This document shows, one piece after another, positions 18,686-28,900 of a stretch of 64,000 nt of DNA. Source of the stretch: an uncultured Myxococcales bacterium (GTDB lineage Bacteria; Myxococcota_A; UBA9042); contig CAIMEY010000030.1 of the NCBI GenBank assembly GCA_903840165.1, forward strand, positions 124,001-188,000, written 5' to 3'. Every line of letters starts with the position of its first letter. The first letter of the stretch is position 1. A program made the position numbers and the translations under genes. The notes under the pieces were generated by a model that was given only the letters and a program-made list of their open reading frames with translations, was not told the origin of the DNA and did no database searches.

Positions 18686-20587
18686 TTAATCCAGAGAATC
18701 GACCTGCAGCCAGACCGCCGAACCGACAAAGCGTGGGTCGAATTCGCCCGGAGCCAGTGGACCCCAATGATCGGCCAACTCGGTGAGCGCGGTATTCGCC
18801 AGATCGGTGAGCGCCGTCGCCTCATCGCTGGGCTGCGCCAGTAGGGTACACAGCGCCTCAATGGCCTTGGTGCGCAGAGACACCGCAATGTCGGCCTTTT
18901 CAAAGGCAACTCTGCGGAACTGCAGGGCCTGTGCCACCGTCAACGGTGCCAAGGGCGGCGGCAAGCCTAGCACGCCACGGGCCAGGGCGGTATTGAACAA
19001 AGTACCTAGATTTGCAAGAGGTTCGTCGGCAACCAGCCTCTGCAAGACCGCAGCCAACGGCTGTCCGGCCAGCGTCTGCAGGACCTGACACGCCCCAAGA
19101 ATTCCCTTGAGATGACTACGCAATTGCGTCCACTGCTGCCAATCGCCCAAATCCTGTTCCGGCACCTGGGCATTGACCAGCGGCAGGGGCAGACACAGGC
19201 CCCGCACCAAATCCGCATCGGCGGGACTCAGGACGGCCAAGTGACTATCGCCTCCCAGCCAACTGCGCAGCTTGCGCGCTTGGTGGTGCAGGAGCACGGT
19301 CAAGCTATGGCCGACGCGGAAGATATCGACAACCGGCAGAGATTGCAGCAGAATTGCGGCATATCCTTCATCATTATCGCTGGCATACTGTAGGCCCAAT
19401 CCAAGCACGCTGATGGCGTGACGCGACCAACGCGGCAGTTCGCCGATGGCAGAAGGCTTGGCAGCACGCGCACTTTGAGCCCGATAGCACAGGCGGGACA
19501 GGGCAAGTCGCAGCCGTTCTTCGTCTTCCAGGGGCAGACGCAGCATCACCCGCGGTAAAAACGCGCCCACCATCGCCTGTTGCAGGGTTAGGCCAAGACG
19601 CGGCGGCTCATCGTCCGGCAGGTAGGGCCGAGGCACCGCGGCCGCTGGTCCGCCCGTCCCCCGCAACTGCGCTATCCAGCTTTGCTTTTGCGCGCTGGGC
19701 TCGACAAAGGCGTACATCTCGCGGGCGGTTCCGCGATCGCCCATGCCCATTTCGTCCAGCCGGGTGTTGCGAAATTGCAACATGTCTTCAGTGAGTTGCG
19801 TAGGAAGCTCCCACTGAATCGCCCGCAGCAGCGCCCGCCCGCGCAAAAGAGACTGCCGAAACAGGGTGTTGATCAAGGCCCTGATCGTCGGCAACTCTTC
19901 GTCATCGGCGGCGGCCATCAGGTCCATGGTCATGTCTGGCGAGCGAAAAACTTCCAAATGTTCTTCATCCTCAGGGATTTCCATGTCATCGTGAACTTCA
20001 TTGACACGCAAATGCTGGGCCAACCAAAGCGCCAGCAGGCCATCCTCCTGGGCGGCGACGAAACGCTCGGCCAGGGCCGGACCTGCTGAGTGAACTAGGC
20101 GTAGCCACTTGGAAAACTCCGGTCCATCCAATTCGTCGCCCTGCCAAGCATCGAGGTCAACGCAAGTCTGCAACTGCCGCGGCGAGGCCAAGGCCAACAG
20201 CTCGCCACAGTCCTCAAGCCCAACCTCCTGAATCAGCAAGGCAAACTCATCGGGAGCCAGGGCCTGCACAGCCCGGCGCGTGTCGGGCAGTGTCAGCAGA
20301 AATTCGACCTTGTCGCGCGACGCTTCCGCACCAAGGCGGAGAACGGACGGCAAAAGCCCTGTTTCATCGCGCTCATGGCCTAGCAAGGGTGCCAAGGCGG
20401 CGCGGCGGGCGGCCGGCTTGTCCTCATAGGGATCGAGGGCCGGTCCCACGCGCGGGTTGTAGCGGTGAGCGTCTTCGTCAGAATCGTCATTGTCTTGCTG
20501 ACTTTGCTGATCTTGGTCGTCGTTCCACTCGTCGTCGTCTTCGTCGTCCCAATCCGCGTCCAAGTCTTGGTCATCACCAAAGCCCAT
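18686..20587 (-). CDS. DUF6178-like conserved protein
   Basis: Cytoplasmic protein of 633 residues with no signal peptide. The first 50 residues are extremely acidic (Asp/Glu runs with DDQDLDADWDDEDDDEW). Residues from about 80 onward carry the pattern I associate with the DUF6178 family of deltaproteobacteria: VEFLLTLPDTRRAVQALAPDE, LLIQEVGLEDCGELLALASP, and LDAWQGDELDGPEFSKWLRLV. No catalytic motif is recognised and the biochemical role is unknown. The ATG at 20587 follows GGGAGAAG with normal spacing; the frame is open upstream to 20674 but that part is Arg/Ala-rich and precedes the ribosome site. An SCP2-like gene lies upstream on the same strand after a 173-bp gap. Family assignment is from memory of the motif and is moderate. 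Confidence 0.68.
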   Translation of the reverse strand: MGFGDDQDLDADWDDEDDDEWNDDQDQQSQQDNDDSDEDAHRYNPRVGPALDPYEDKPAARRAALAPLLGHERDETGLLPSVLRLGAEASRDKVEFLLTLPDTRRAVQALAPDEFALLIQEVGLEDCGELLALASPRQLQTCVDLDAWQGDELDGPEFSKWLRLVHSAGPALAERFVAAQEDGLLALWLAQHLRVNEVHDDMEIPEDEEHLEVFRSPDMTMDLMAAADDEELPTIRALINTLFRQSLLRGRALLRAIQWELPTQLTEDMLQFRNTRLDEMGMGDRGTAREMYAFVEPSAQKQSWIAQLRGTGGPAAAVPRPYLPDDEPPRLGLTLQQAMVGAFLPRVMLRLPLEDEERLRLALSRLCYRAQSARAAKPSAIGELPRWSRHAISVLGLGLQYASDNDEGYAAILLQSLPVVDIFRVGHSLTVLLHHQARKLRSWLGGDSHLAVLSPADADLVRGLCLPLPLVNAQVPEQDLGDWQQWTQLRSHLKGILGACQVLQTLAGQPLAAVLQRLVADEPLANLGTLFNTALARGVLGLPPPLAPLTVAQALQFRRVAFEKADIAVSLRTKAIEALCTLLAQPSDEATALTDLANTALTELADHWGPLAPGEFDPRFVGSAVWLQVDSLD

Positions 20588-20760
20588 GATTGCTTCTCCC
20601 AGCCCGCAAGGGCACGCCAAGGTAGCCCGGGCAAGGCCGCGCGCAAGGGATCGCACGGCCCTTGATCTGCCCATTCTGACTTAAATTGTCGCCTTTCAAT
20701 CGATTTGCCCGCAGAGCCAGGGACCCAGGCCAGACCTTCTTAGCGCATTGGCTCGACCGC

Positions 20761-21387
20761 TCAGGTGGCCCCCAAGAGCAATTGCATGGCCCGGACCGGC
20801 AATCCAGCATCGCCCGATACGCGTAACTGCCCGCCCATCAAGAGTTGCAAGGGCGGTGTCTTCGCCGCGACCAAGGTCACGAGGTCATCAAGGTCGACCG
20901 TCAGGGTCGTGGTACTCGGCTTGAGCACGGCCGGCTGCGGGCCAAAGGAGAAAACAAAGCGATATTCATCGTCTATCTCCCGATCCTGCAGAACCACAGC
21001 GATACTGCCCGACAAAGCCTGCAATGCCGCCGCACGCTTGGGATCCATCGGCAATCGTTGCAAATTCGGCACGGCGACGGGCAGGCCCAGGCGTCGCAGC
21101 ACCGTCGCGCCGCGGTCGCGCATGGCACCGGCGATGAATTCACGCAAGTGCGCTGTCGTCATCGAGATTTGCACGAACCAGGGCCCGTGAATCCCGGACT
21201 GCACTTCGAATTGGCCATCGCGGATGCGGACGGTCCAGGCGCCGCCACCGGGACCATGGATATGATAGACGATCGCCAAATCAATCGTTGTTTTAGGCAG
21301 TTGCAGAGGCAAGGTCGGCAGAATTCGCTCGAACCAATCGGCAGGCTTGGTCGTTCGCGGCAGGGAAAAGAGGGGGTCAGCGGTCAT
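20761..21387 (-). CDS. SCP2-like sterol/lipid-binding domain protein
   Basis: Cytoplasmic protein of 208 residues. The C-terminal end (PPLQLLMGGQLRVSGDAGLP then AMQLL) matches the SCP2 fold signature, in which G-x-L-x-(V/I)-x-G-D is followed by a short helix. The N-terminal half, with VRIRDGQFEVQSG and VQISMTTAHLREFIAG, looks like a second, more diverged SCP2-type unit, so the protein may bind a lipid or hydrophobic ligand through two such domains. No catalytic residues are seen. It sits between a DUF6178-like gene and a kinase-fold gene on the same strand, with gaps of 173 and 155 bp. The ATG at 21387 is used. Biological role unknown. Confidence 0.6.
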   Translation of the reverse strand: MTADPLFSLPRTTKPADWFERILPTLPLQLPKTTIDLAIVYHIHGPGGGAWTVRIRDGQFEVQSGIHGPWFVQISMTTAHLREFIAGAMRDRGATVLRRLGLPVAVPNLQRLPMDPKRAAALQALSGSIAVVLQDREIDDEYRFVFSFGPQPAVLKPSTTTLTVDLDDLVTLVAAKTPPLQLLMGGQLRVSGDAGLPVRAMQLLLGAT

Positions 21388-21542
21388 GCAAAGGCTCCGG
21401 TCTTGACGAATTTCTACCTAGTTCCGAGTATTTGCAGAAAAATCGCGTGGTCAAGCTCCCCTGCGCACGCATGGAAATATGCGGCCATGGGTGGCGAACT
21501 GCGCGGCGGCAACGGCGCTGTCGCCTAGAACAAGCCCCCGGC

Positions 21543-22991
21543 TCAGAACACCTGGGGACCGTCTTTCTTTTCGATCTTGGGGGGCGGCTTGTCGTCGGAG
21601 TCAGACGTCGGCGTGGTTCGAGTCGATTTCTTGTTCGCCGGGTGTCGTCCCAAAGTCGGCGGATCAGCAGCCTTTTCCGCCTCGACGTCCTCCGTTGCAT
21701 CGGCAGTATCGTCGGACCCAGCATCGATCGGCACTGCCTGAACGTCCACGGCTGGCGGCACGGGCGGTTCAACTGCTACTGCCGCGTGCGAAGGCTCTGT
21801 CGGCTTGTTAGGTTGGGTTGGCGCTGGCGGTGTTAGCGCGGGACGGGAAACCCACCAGGCAGCGCCACCAGCGACGGCGAGGACGACCACAACCGCCGCG
21901 GCGATCAAGCCCCCCTTGCCACCGGAAGCTGCTGGAGCCGGAGCAACGCGTGGGGCCGCCACGGCGGTTGAAGAGCGAGAACCTGAGGTGCTTGACTCGA
22001 CGCCACCGGTCTTGGCAGGGCTGGCTTCATACGCCGAGTTGCTGCCACGCAAAGGCAGTGACTGAGCCCGCGGCGGTGCTGCTGCTGCGGCTCCGGTCGG
22101 GGCACCACTTGGTTGTTTGAGTAATTGCTGGAGAAAGGCCGCTTCGCCACCGGAAAGCGCCATGGTTGAGCGATCGTCTTCTTGCACCGAGGACCGCAAA
22201 GACTGGGCCATTTGCGCCAGACTGCCATGACGATCGCCGGGCCTCTTCTTGAGCGCGCGCTGCAGCTCCAGTTCCAGAGCGGGAGGCAGATCGCAATCGG
22301 TGCGCACCTGGCGAACGGCCGGAGGGGCCGCCATCGCGTGCCGTTTTATCAATTCTTCCGCGGTATTAGCCTTGAACGGCGGCCTGCCCGTCAAGGCCTG
22401 AAACAGCAAACAGCCTAGCGCGTACACGTCGGCGGCGACGGTGGGACCGCTCTTATCGAGCTCCGGCGCGCGATAAGCACCTGATAAGAAACGATCCAAG
22501 GATACCTCTGCGGTGCCCAAGATCTGCGGCCGGCCGGCAAAGCCTGCTTGGGGATAGCGCACGTGCCAAGGCGTCAGACCGCCATGGGAGACTTTAGACT
22601 CGCCAATTACCTCACAAATTCCTGCAATTCGTGCCGCCGCTGCTTCTGCTGACAAGGGCCCTGCTGCCAAAAGATCCTGCAAAGTAGCACCGTCCGTCAC
22701 CGGTGCCGCAGCTGCAGGCGGGGCGGGCGGAGCGATTGGCGGTTGGGCAGCGACTGGCCCAGCAGTCGCGGCGACGGCTGGTTCAATGACGGGCAACTGA
22801 CTGCCGGTTGAGCGTTGGCGGGGCGCTGGTGCACGGGCCGCCAAGCCAGACAACGGGGCTCGCGCGGCCGGTGGCGGCGGTGGCGCAGCCGAGGGTCCCG
22901 TCGGCGCAGTCCGAAGCAACTGCCCATCATGGGGACAGAATTCCAATTCGTCGGCCTCTTGGCGCTGACACTGGGGACAAACCTTGGCCAC
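21543..22991 (-). CDS. Membrane-anchored kinase-fold protein lacking catalytic motifs (pseudokinase)
   Basis: Protein of 482 residues. It starts with a zinc-ribbon-like C5-x2-C8 and C19-PHDG, common in myxobacterial kinases. A Pro/Ala linker leads to a kinase C-lobe at about 105-280: HGGLTPWHVRY stands where HxDLKPxN should be, the DFG position reads ILGTAEV, but YRAPE and DVYALGCLLFQALTGRPPF are well kept, as is the terminal Arg motif (KKRPGDRHGS). No glycine loop and no VAIK lysine are seen, so the N-lobe is missing or unrecognisable. One transmembrane helix at about 365-385 (GLIAAAVVVVLAVAGGAAWW) is followed by a Pro/Asp/Lys tail that would face the periplasm. It is predicted to bind partners rather than phosphorylate. 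Confidence 0.75.
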   Translation of the reverse strand: MAKVCPQCQRQEADELEFCPHDGQLLRTAPTGPSAAPPPPPAARAPLSGLAARAPAPRQRSTGSQLPVIEPAVAATAGPVAAQPPIAPPAPPAAAAPVTDGATLQDLLAAGPLSAEAAAARIAGICEVIGESKVSHGGLTPWHVRYPQAGFAGRPQILGTAEVSLDRFLSGAYRAPELDKSGPTVAADVYALGCLLFQALTGRPPFKANTAEELIKRHAMAAPPAVRQVRTDCDLPPALELELQRALKKRPGDRHGSLAQMAQSLRSSVQEDDRSTMALSGGEAAFLQQLLKQPSGAPTGAAAAAPPRAQSLPLRGSNSAYEASPAKTGGVESSTSGSRSSTAVAAPRVAPAPAASGGKGGLIAAAVVVVLAVAGGAAWWVSRPALTPPAPTQPNKPTEPSHAAVAVEPPVPPAVDVQAVPIDAGSDDTADATEDVEAEKAADPPTLGRHPANKKSTRTTPTSDSDDKPPPKIEKKDGPQVF

Positions 22992-23406
22992 CTCTGGCTC
23001 CTCGACCTGCGCTAAGCCTTTTGACTGCCCGTGCTTCGCCCTCGACGATTCGAGCGTGGCCGGTCACAACCGCCCTAGTATCGCCCGCCACGCGCGCCGT
23101 GACAACACAGCGTGCAGCGATCGAGTTGTGCCATGCACAAGGATGCCGGGACGCCGCTGGAGGCCCCTGCGCTGAGATAGATAATCCCTTGTTAAGTCAT
23201 AAAGAACACGAGCAACAACGGCCCAAACTGAAGTCTGTTTGACAGCGGGCCGCCAAGGGGGATACCGTCCCCACGCGGGCCAGGGGCTGCGGATCAAGCC
23301 ACGCCTTGCGGTGTTCAGCGCCGAGGTCAGAGACAGATAAAAGAGCGCAGAAGTACAAGCTAATTGCAGCGCCCAAACGCAGCAGATGCCACGCAGAGGA
23401 TTGCGG
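22992..23406. other. Divergent intergenic region, pseudokinase / PPC protein
   Basis: A 415-bp gap. A TTGACA hexamer at 23239-23244 on the plus strand is followed after about 17 bp by ATACCG, a poor -10, so it is only a weak candidate promoter for the PPC-tgt-mfd direction. Small open frames in the gap have no protein-like features. No RNA gene was recognised. Confidence 0.35.
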
Positions 23407-24132
23407 ATGATTTTCACCGAAACACGCGAAGGCCGCCGTTTTGTGGGCGAAGTGCCGCCCGACCAGCCGCTGGTGCAAAGCCTGCGGGTGTTGGTTGAGA
23501 ATTATCGCATTAGTTCTGGATGGTTTGAGGGAACTGGCTACGTCCGCGATGCCCTGCTGCGCCGCCTCGATGTCGATGGCCGGCTGGGCGAAGTCGAAAT
23601 CGTCGCTGGCCCCAGCATGTGCACGTCTCTGCGCGCCTTGATCTCTGAAAAGCAAGGGGAAACGGACATCGTCGTTCGCGTCCAGCTGTTCACGCCCCAG
23701 GGCCAGCACATCGCCGGGGAGTTGCAGGAAGCGGTGTCAGGTTCGGTCGAGATTCTCTGTAATTCCTTTGATGACATCACGTTGCGTCGCTATCACGACC
23801 CGCGCAGTGGCCTAGACCGCTGGCTCGACGTGGCCGTCAACGTCGTCAATGGCGACCCGGAACAAGTGCGGTCGGGGCGGCTGGCTATGGAAGCGATGCC
23901 GTCGCGCCTGCTAGAACCCACTGAAATGCCTGCACTTCGCGTCGGCGATGCCCTGCAGCACCCGCGCCTGGGCATTTGCATTATCTCCCAGGTTCAAGAC
24001 CAAGATCGCGTGTCTATTCAGATGGATTCGGGCAAGATCGCCCAGTTGCATCTAGGCCTGCTCACGCTGGTGCGCGCCGGGACCCATCAGGGTCGGACGT
24101 TGTACGACGTCCACGTGCGAAAACGCCAATAA
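23407..24132 (+). CDS. PPC/DUF296-domain protein with Tudor-like C-terminus
   Basis: Cytoplasmic protein of 241 residues. The N-terminal 130 residues fit the PPC (DUF296) fold: GRRFVGEVPPDQPLVQSLRV, then ENYRISSGWFEGTGYVRDALL, then VEIVAGPSMCTSLRALIS and GQHIAGELQEAVSGSVEI. In plants and bacteria PPC domains form trimers and are often tied to DNA-binding proteins. The C-terminal 65 residues (VGDALQHPRLGICIISQVQD then VSIQMDSGKIAQLHL) look like the small Tudor/SH3-like barrel found at the end of UvrD/PcrA helicases, which binds RNA polymerase. The ATG at 23407 has GAGG seven bases upstream; ATG at 23386 precedes that site. A nitroreductase gene follows after 18 bp. Function unknown. Confidence 0.62.
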   Translation: MIFTETREGRRFVGEVPPDQPLVQSLRVLVENYRISSGWFEGTGYVRDALLRRLDVDGRLGEVEIVAGPSMCTSLRALISEKQGETDIVVRVQLFTPQGQHIAGELQEAVSGSVEILCNSFDDITLRRYHDPRSGLDRWLDVAVNVVNGDPEQVRSGRLAMEAMPSRLLEPTEMPALRVGDALQHPRLGICIISQVQDQDRVSIQMDSGKIAQLHLGLLTLVRAGTHQGRTLYDVHVRKRQ

Positions 24133-24150
24133 ATCCAGGAAATCAAGACG

Positions 24151-24717
24151 ATGCAATTCGACGACGTGCTGCGAACCCGGCGTTCGCACAAGCAATTCTC
24201 GGGTGCGCCTATGGAGCGCGAACTCCTAGAAACGCTTGTGGAACTGGCGACTTGGGCACCCAATCACAAGGTTTCTGAACCGTGGCGCTTTACCATTGTC
24301 ACGCCGCCGCATTTCCCGCTGCTGCTCGATGCCATGACCGCGGCGTTGGGGCCCGAGGCCTTGACCGAAAAGGGACAGGCCAAAATTGCGAAAGGAAAGG
24401 CTATTCTGCTCGGAGCCGGCGGCATCATCGCCCTGAGGCAGGTGCTGGAGCCCGGCGATGCCGTGCGCCAGCGCGAAGACTACGCGGCATGCGCTTGTGC
24501 CATGCAAAACATGCAGTTAGCCGCTTGGGCCCGCGGCTGGGGCAGTTTTTGGACCACCAGTGAGGTGTGGGTCGGCCCTCGTCTCGCCGAGTTTTGGCAC
24601 GTCGGTCCCGAGCAAACCCTGGTTGGCGCCTTGGTTTTCGGCCGACCCGCGCTGACCATGCCCGCCATTCGCCGCCTCGCACCCCAGGCTGTAACGACAT
24701 GGGTGGGCCAACCGTGA
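24151..24717 (+). CDS. Nitroreductase-family flavoprotein (YdjA-like)
   Basis: Small FMN-dependent oxidoreductase of 188 residues, the size of minimal nitroreductases such as YdjA. The FMN-binding start MQFDDVLRTRRSHKQFSGAP shows the family Arg-Arg-Ser and is followed by LVELATWAPNHKVSEPWRFTIV, the APNHK segment typical of this subfamily. The later part, ACACAMQNMQLAAWARGWGSFW, and GPEQTLVGALVFGRP fit the second FMN and dimer segments. The physiological substrate cannot be told. The gene lies 18 bp after the PPC protein and its stop overlaps the start region of tgt, so the three are probably one transcript. Confidence 0.85.
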   Translation: MQFDDVLRTRRSHKQFSGAPMERELLETLVELATWAPNHKVSEPWRFTIVTPPHFPLLLDAMTAALGPEALTEKGQAKIAKGKAILLGAGGIIALRQVLEPGDAVRQREDYAACACAMQNMQLAAWARGWGSFWTTSEVWVGPRLAEFWHVGPEQTLVGALVFGRPALTMPAIRRLAPQAVTTWVGQP

Positions 24718-25844
24718 CCTATCGCTTTGAATTACAACATAAATGCCGACAGACAGGCGCCCGAGCGGGCCTTCTGACCCTGACCCACGGCACGGTACAA
24801 ACGCCAATCTTCATGCCCGTGGGTACCCAAGCTACGGTCAAGGGCGTACTTCCTCGTGATCTAAAGGAAATTGGCGCGCAAATCATCCTGGCCAATACCT
24901 ACCACCTGATGTTGAGGCCGGGCGCTGAGCGGCTAGCGGCGGCGGGAGGCCTGCATCGCTTCATGGCGTGGGACCGACCTATCCTCACAGATTCAGGCGG
25001 TTTTCAGGTCTACTCGCTGGCCAAGATTCGCAAAGTGACCGACGATGGCGCGGTCTTCCAAAGCCACATCGACGGCAGCAAGCACCTGCTGAACCCGGAA
25101 CGCGCGGTGGCGCTGCAAGAGGCTTTTGGCTCCGATATCCTGATGGCCTTTGATCAATGTCCGCCCGCCAAGGCCGACACGCGCACGGTGCAGCAAGCCA
25201 TGAAGCGCACGACCGCGTGGCTGCATCGGTGCGTCGCGGCGCGAACGCGGCAGCAGGATTGCGCCCTGTATGGCATCGTCCAGGGCGGCATTGACCTGCA
25301 ACTGCGCACCGACCATGTGGAACAAATTTGCAGTGTTGATGCCTGTGAAGGCTTTGCCATCGGCGGCTTATCGGTGGGTGAGACGCCGCCCGAGATGTGG
25401 GCGGCCTGTGCGCATACGGCACCGCAAATGCCTGAAAACAAAGCTAGATACTTGATGGGCGTCGGTACGCCAGAGGACTTGGTGCGTTGCATTGGCTACG
25501 GCATCGACCAGTTCGATTGCGTGATGCCAAGCCGCAATGCCCGCCACGGCTTGGCTTTTTGCCACGACGGCAAGTTGCTCATCAAGAACAAGCGCTTCTT
25601 TGACGATGATGGCCCCTTGGACCCCAGCTGCCCGTGTGCCGTTTGTGCACAGTTTTCAAGAAGTTACCTGCGACACCTCTTTGTCGCTGGCGAACTGCTG
25701 TCGGCGACCTTGCTGACGATCCATAACCTCGCGTTTTACCTAAAGTTAGTCGGTGACGCGCGACAAGCCATCCTCGAGGACCGCTTTGGCGATTGGCAGA
25801 CGCAGACCCTAGCGCGGCTGCACAGCGAACGGTGGCGCGCCTAG
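24699..25844 (+). CDS. tgt: Queuine tRNA-ribosyltransferase (tRNA-guanine transglycosylase)
   Basis: Exchanges guanine 34 of GUN-anticodon tRNAs for preQ1 in queuosine synthesis. The protein of 381 residues shows HGTVQTPIFMPVGTQATVKG, ANTYHLMLRPG, DSGGFQVYSL, GIVQGG and the nucleophile region FDCVMPSRNARHG. The zinc site is seen as C-x-C-x2-C (SCPCAVC) with a His about 28 residues later (TIHNLAFY). The start is ambiguous: ATG at 24699 overlaps the nitroreductase by 19 bp, while GTG at 24714 gives a GTGA stop-start overlap and a start (TYRFELQ) closer to family N-termini. The longer reading frame back to 24567 lies inside the nitroreductase and is rejected. mfd follows after 96 bp. Confidence 0.96.
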   Translation: MGGPTVTYRFELQHKCRQTGARAGLLTLTHGTVQTPIFMPVGTQATVKGVLPRDLKEIGAQIILANTYHLMLRPGAERLAAAGGLHRFMAWDRPILTDSGGFQVYSLAKIRKVTDDGAVFQSHIDGSKHLLNPERAVALQEAFGSDILMAFDQCPPAKADTRTVQQAMKRTTAWLHRCVAARTRQQDCALYGIVQGGIDLQLRTDHVEQICSVDACEGFAIGGLSVGETPPEMWAACAHTAPQMPENKARYLMGVGTPEDLVRCIGYGIDQFDCVMPSRNARHGLAFCHDGKLLIKNKRFFDDDGPLDPSCPCAVCAQFSRSYLRHLFVAGELLSATLLTIHNLAFYLKLVGDARQAILEDRFGDWQTQTLARLHSERWRA

Positions 25845-25940
25845 ACGCCGAGGGATAGCCCTTAAAATAACACGATTTTCATGGCGCTGACCGCACGACG
25901 CCTTGCCGCTGCGCCGGGACAAGACTAGCCTAACGCGCCC

Positions 25941-28900
25941 ATGACCTTGCCTGCCCAGCCACGTCGCTTTGATTTTGAAGGGTTACTGCTCTCCCTCGAG
26001 CATCGCGCGCCGCTGACGGTGCTAGCGACGGCTGAGGCGGGCGTTGTACCCTTTGTCCTTGCAGCCGTGCGTAATCGCTTGGATCGGCCGCTGGTTATCG
26101 TTGTTCCGGGCGATCAGCGGCTGCAGCATGTCGTCGAGGGCCTGAGCGCCTTTGAAGTCGAGCAATGGCCGGGTCTACCTGCTGTTTTGCCCTATGAAGG
26201 CAGCGATGTGTCGCCGTACCGCGAAGCCTCGCCCTTGAGGGCCGTGGTGCAGCGGCGGCTGGCGGCAGCCTATCGCCTGAACATCGGCCTAGGCGTGGCG
26301 GCGGTGGTTTGCACGGCAGAAGCCTTGCTGCACAAGACGTTAGGCACCCATGTCCTGGATCAGGGCACGGCGATGTGCACCCAGGGCAGCAACCTCGACC
26401 TTGTGGAACTTGTTGAAATGCTGCTGCATAGCGGCTATGAGAAAGTGCCCGTCGTCGAAGACCCGGGCACCTTTGCCTTGCGCGGCGATGGCATCGACGT
26501 CTGGAGTGCCCTGTACGATCGGCCGGTTCGCATCGACATGCGCGGCGATGACGTTCATTCCATTCGCCTATTTGACGCCGAGTCCCAGGCCACGGACCTA
26601 GACGACAGTGGCTTTCTCCTTGATTTTATTGCGCCACCCGCCCGCGAAATCATCCTAAGGCCCCAGGATTTGGCACAGGCGCAGGCGCGGTTCACAGACC
26701 TAGCTGACCGCCTCGATGTCGGCAACATGGAATTGCGTGCGATTGTTGATGAAATTCGCCAAGGGCACGTGATCCCGGGCATGGAAGCCTTGCTGCCGGC
26801 CCTGGTGCAAGAGCGCCAAACGCTTCTGGAACTTCTGCCCCATGAGGGACGCGCGGCCCCTGTCGTCGTCCTCGACAACCCGGACGCGTGCCTGCAGGCC
26901 CTGGATGCGGCCTACGCGGTGCACGTGGCGGCGCACGCGGAGGCGCGACTACGTGGTCGGCTGGTGTATCCGCCCGAAGAACTGCTGGCGGCGCCTGAGG
27001 TTGTCCGGCAGTCCCTGGAACGCCATTGCTGCCTGTACGTGCGGCCCTTTGCGATCCTGGAGGAAGGCAAGCGCACGGCAACCTTTCAGCTGGACGTCGG
27101 CAGTAACCGCGAAGTCGCTCAGGAATTGCGCGATGCCCGCGGTCGGGACGAAGGCCTGCGCCCCCTGGTTCAGCGCATCCGCACAGCGCGACGGCTGCAG
27201 CAACTGGTGGTGATCGCCGCGCACAGCGAAGGTGGACGCCAACGTTTGCAAGCGATCTTGCGGCATTACGGCGTCGGCGTGGAAGTGCACCAAGGGCCGC
27301 TCAAACCCAGCGATATCGCCGAACTGCGCGTACGCAAAGGGCTTGACACGCTGCTGGTGCTCGGCGGCTCAGGAGAAGGCTTTCATATCGAAGCCTTACA
27401 CCTGCTCGTCGTCGATGAAGACGAGATCTTCGGCCAAAAGACAGTCCGGCCGGAACGGGTCCGCAAGCGCCAAGGCGGCCATCGATTTATCCGAGATATT
27501 GCGGAGTTGAACGAGGGCGATTACATCGTCCACATCGACCACGGCATCGGGCGCTACGTGGGCCTGCAACGGTTGCAAGTCGGTGGTGCGGAACAGGATT
27601 TTCTGCTGTGCGTCTACAAGGATGACCAGCGCCTGTACGTGCCGGTGACCAACCTCGAGCGGGTGCAGAAATATGCCTCGGCCGAGGTTCAAGACGGCGA
27701 TCATGCGCCGCAATTGGACCGGCTGGGACACGATCGCTGGCAAAAAGCCAAGCGCAAGGCGCGTAAAGCGGTCGCTGAGGTCGCGCAGGAACTGGTCCGC
27801 CTGTACGCCGAGCGCCAAGCCCGCCCCGGACATGCATTTTCTCCCCCGGACGAGATGTACCGCGAATGGGAGGCCAGCTTTGCTTGGGAGGAGACCGAGG
27901 ACCAGCAAAGGGCTATTGACGAGGTGCTGCTCGACCTGCAACTACCTAGACCGACGGACCGTTTGGTCTGCGGCGATGTGGGCTACGGCAAGACCGAAGT
28001 CGCCGTGCGGGCCGCGGTCAAGGTGGCCCTCGATGGCAAGCAAGTCGCCGTGCTGGTGCCGACGACCGTGCTGTGCGAGCAGCATCGCCTGACGTTTTCC
28101 GAACGTTGCCAGGGACTTCCCATCAGTGTCAGCAGCCTGTCGCGCTTTCGTTCGCCGGCCGAACAGAAGGAAGTCCTCGAGCGGATGCGCACGGGCGATG
28201 TCGACATCATTGTCGGCACCCATCGACTTTTATCCAAAGATATCCAATGGAAAGACTTGGGTCTGCTCATCATCGACGAGGAGCATCGCTTCGGCGTCAG
28301 CCACAAAGAGCAAATCAAGAAGTGGAAATCATCGGTTGACTGCATCGTCCTTTCGGCCACGCCGATCCCGCGGACCCTGCAACTCGCGACCTTGGGCCTG
28401 CGCGACCTGTCCCTCATCAACACCCCGCCGGAAAACCGCAAATCGGTGCGAACCGTGGTGTGTCGTGGTGCCGACGATGTGCTGGTAGAGGCGATGGAAC
28501 GCGAATTCGCCCGTGGCGGCCAGTGCTTCTACGTCTGTAACCGCATCGCCCGTCTGCTCGAACTGGCCGAACACCTGCCGACCCTGGTCGCCGGCTGTAA
28601 ACCCATTGTTGCGCATGGACAAATGGACGAAGGTGACCTGGAAGATGCCATGCTCGCCTTCATGCGCCGCGACGCTAATGTCCTGCTGTCGACGACGATC
28701 ATCGAATCGGGCCTAGACATTCCCAACGCCAACACCATGTTCATCGAGAGGGCAGATACCTTTGGTCTTGCGCAGTTGTACCAGCTGCGCGGGCGGGTCG
28801 GCCGCTCCTCGGTGCGCGCCTACTGCTACCTGATGGTGCCCGAGCGCGAACGCATGACGGCCGATGGTCTGCGGCGTATCGCGGTGCTTGAACGCTTTTC

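Noticed and set aside
22808..23242. Plus-strand 144-codon frame across the pseudokinase start
   Set aside because: Antisense shadow of a well-supported gene and of its intergenic region, with no recognisable features.
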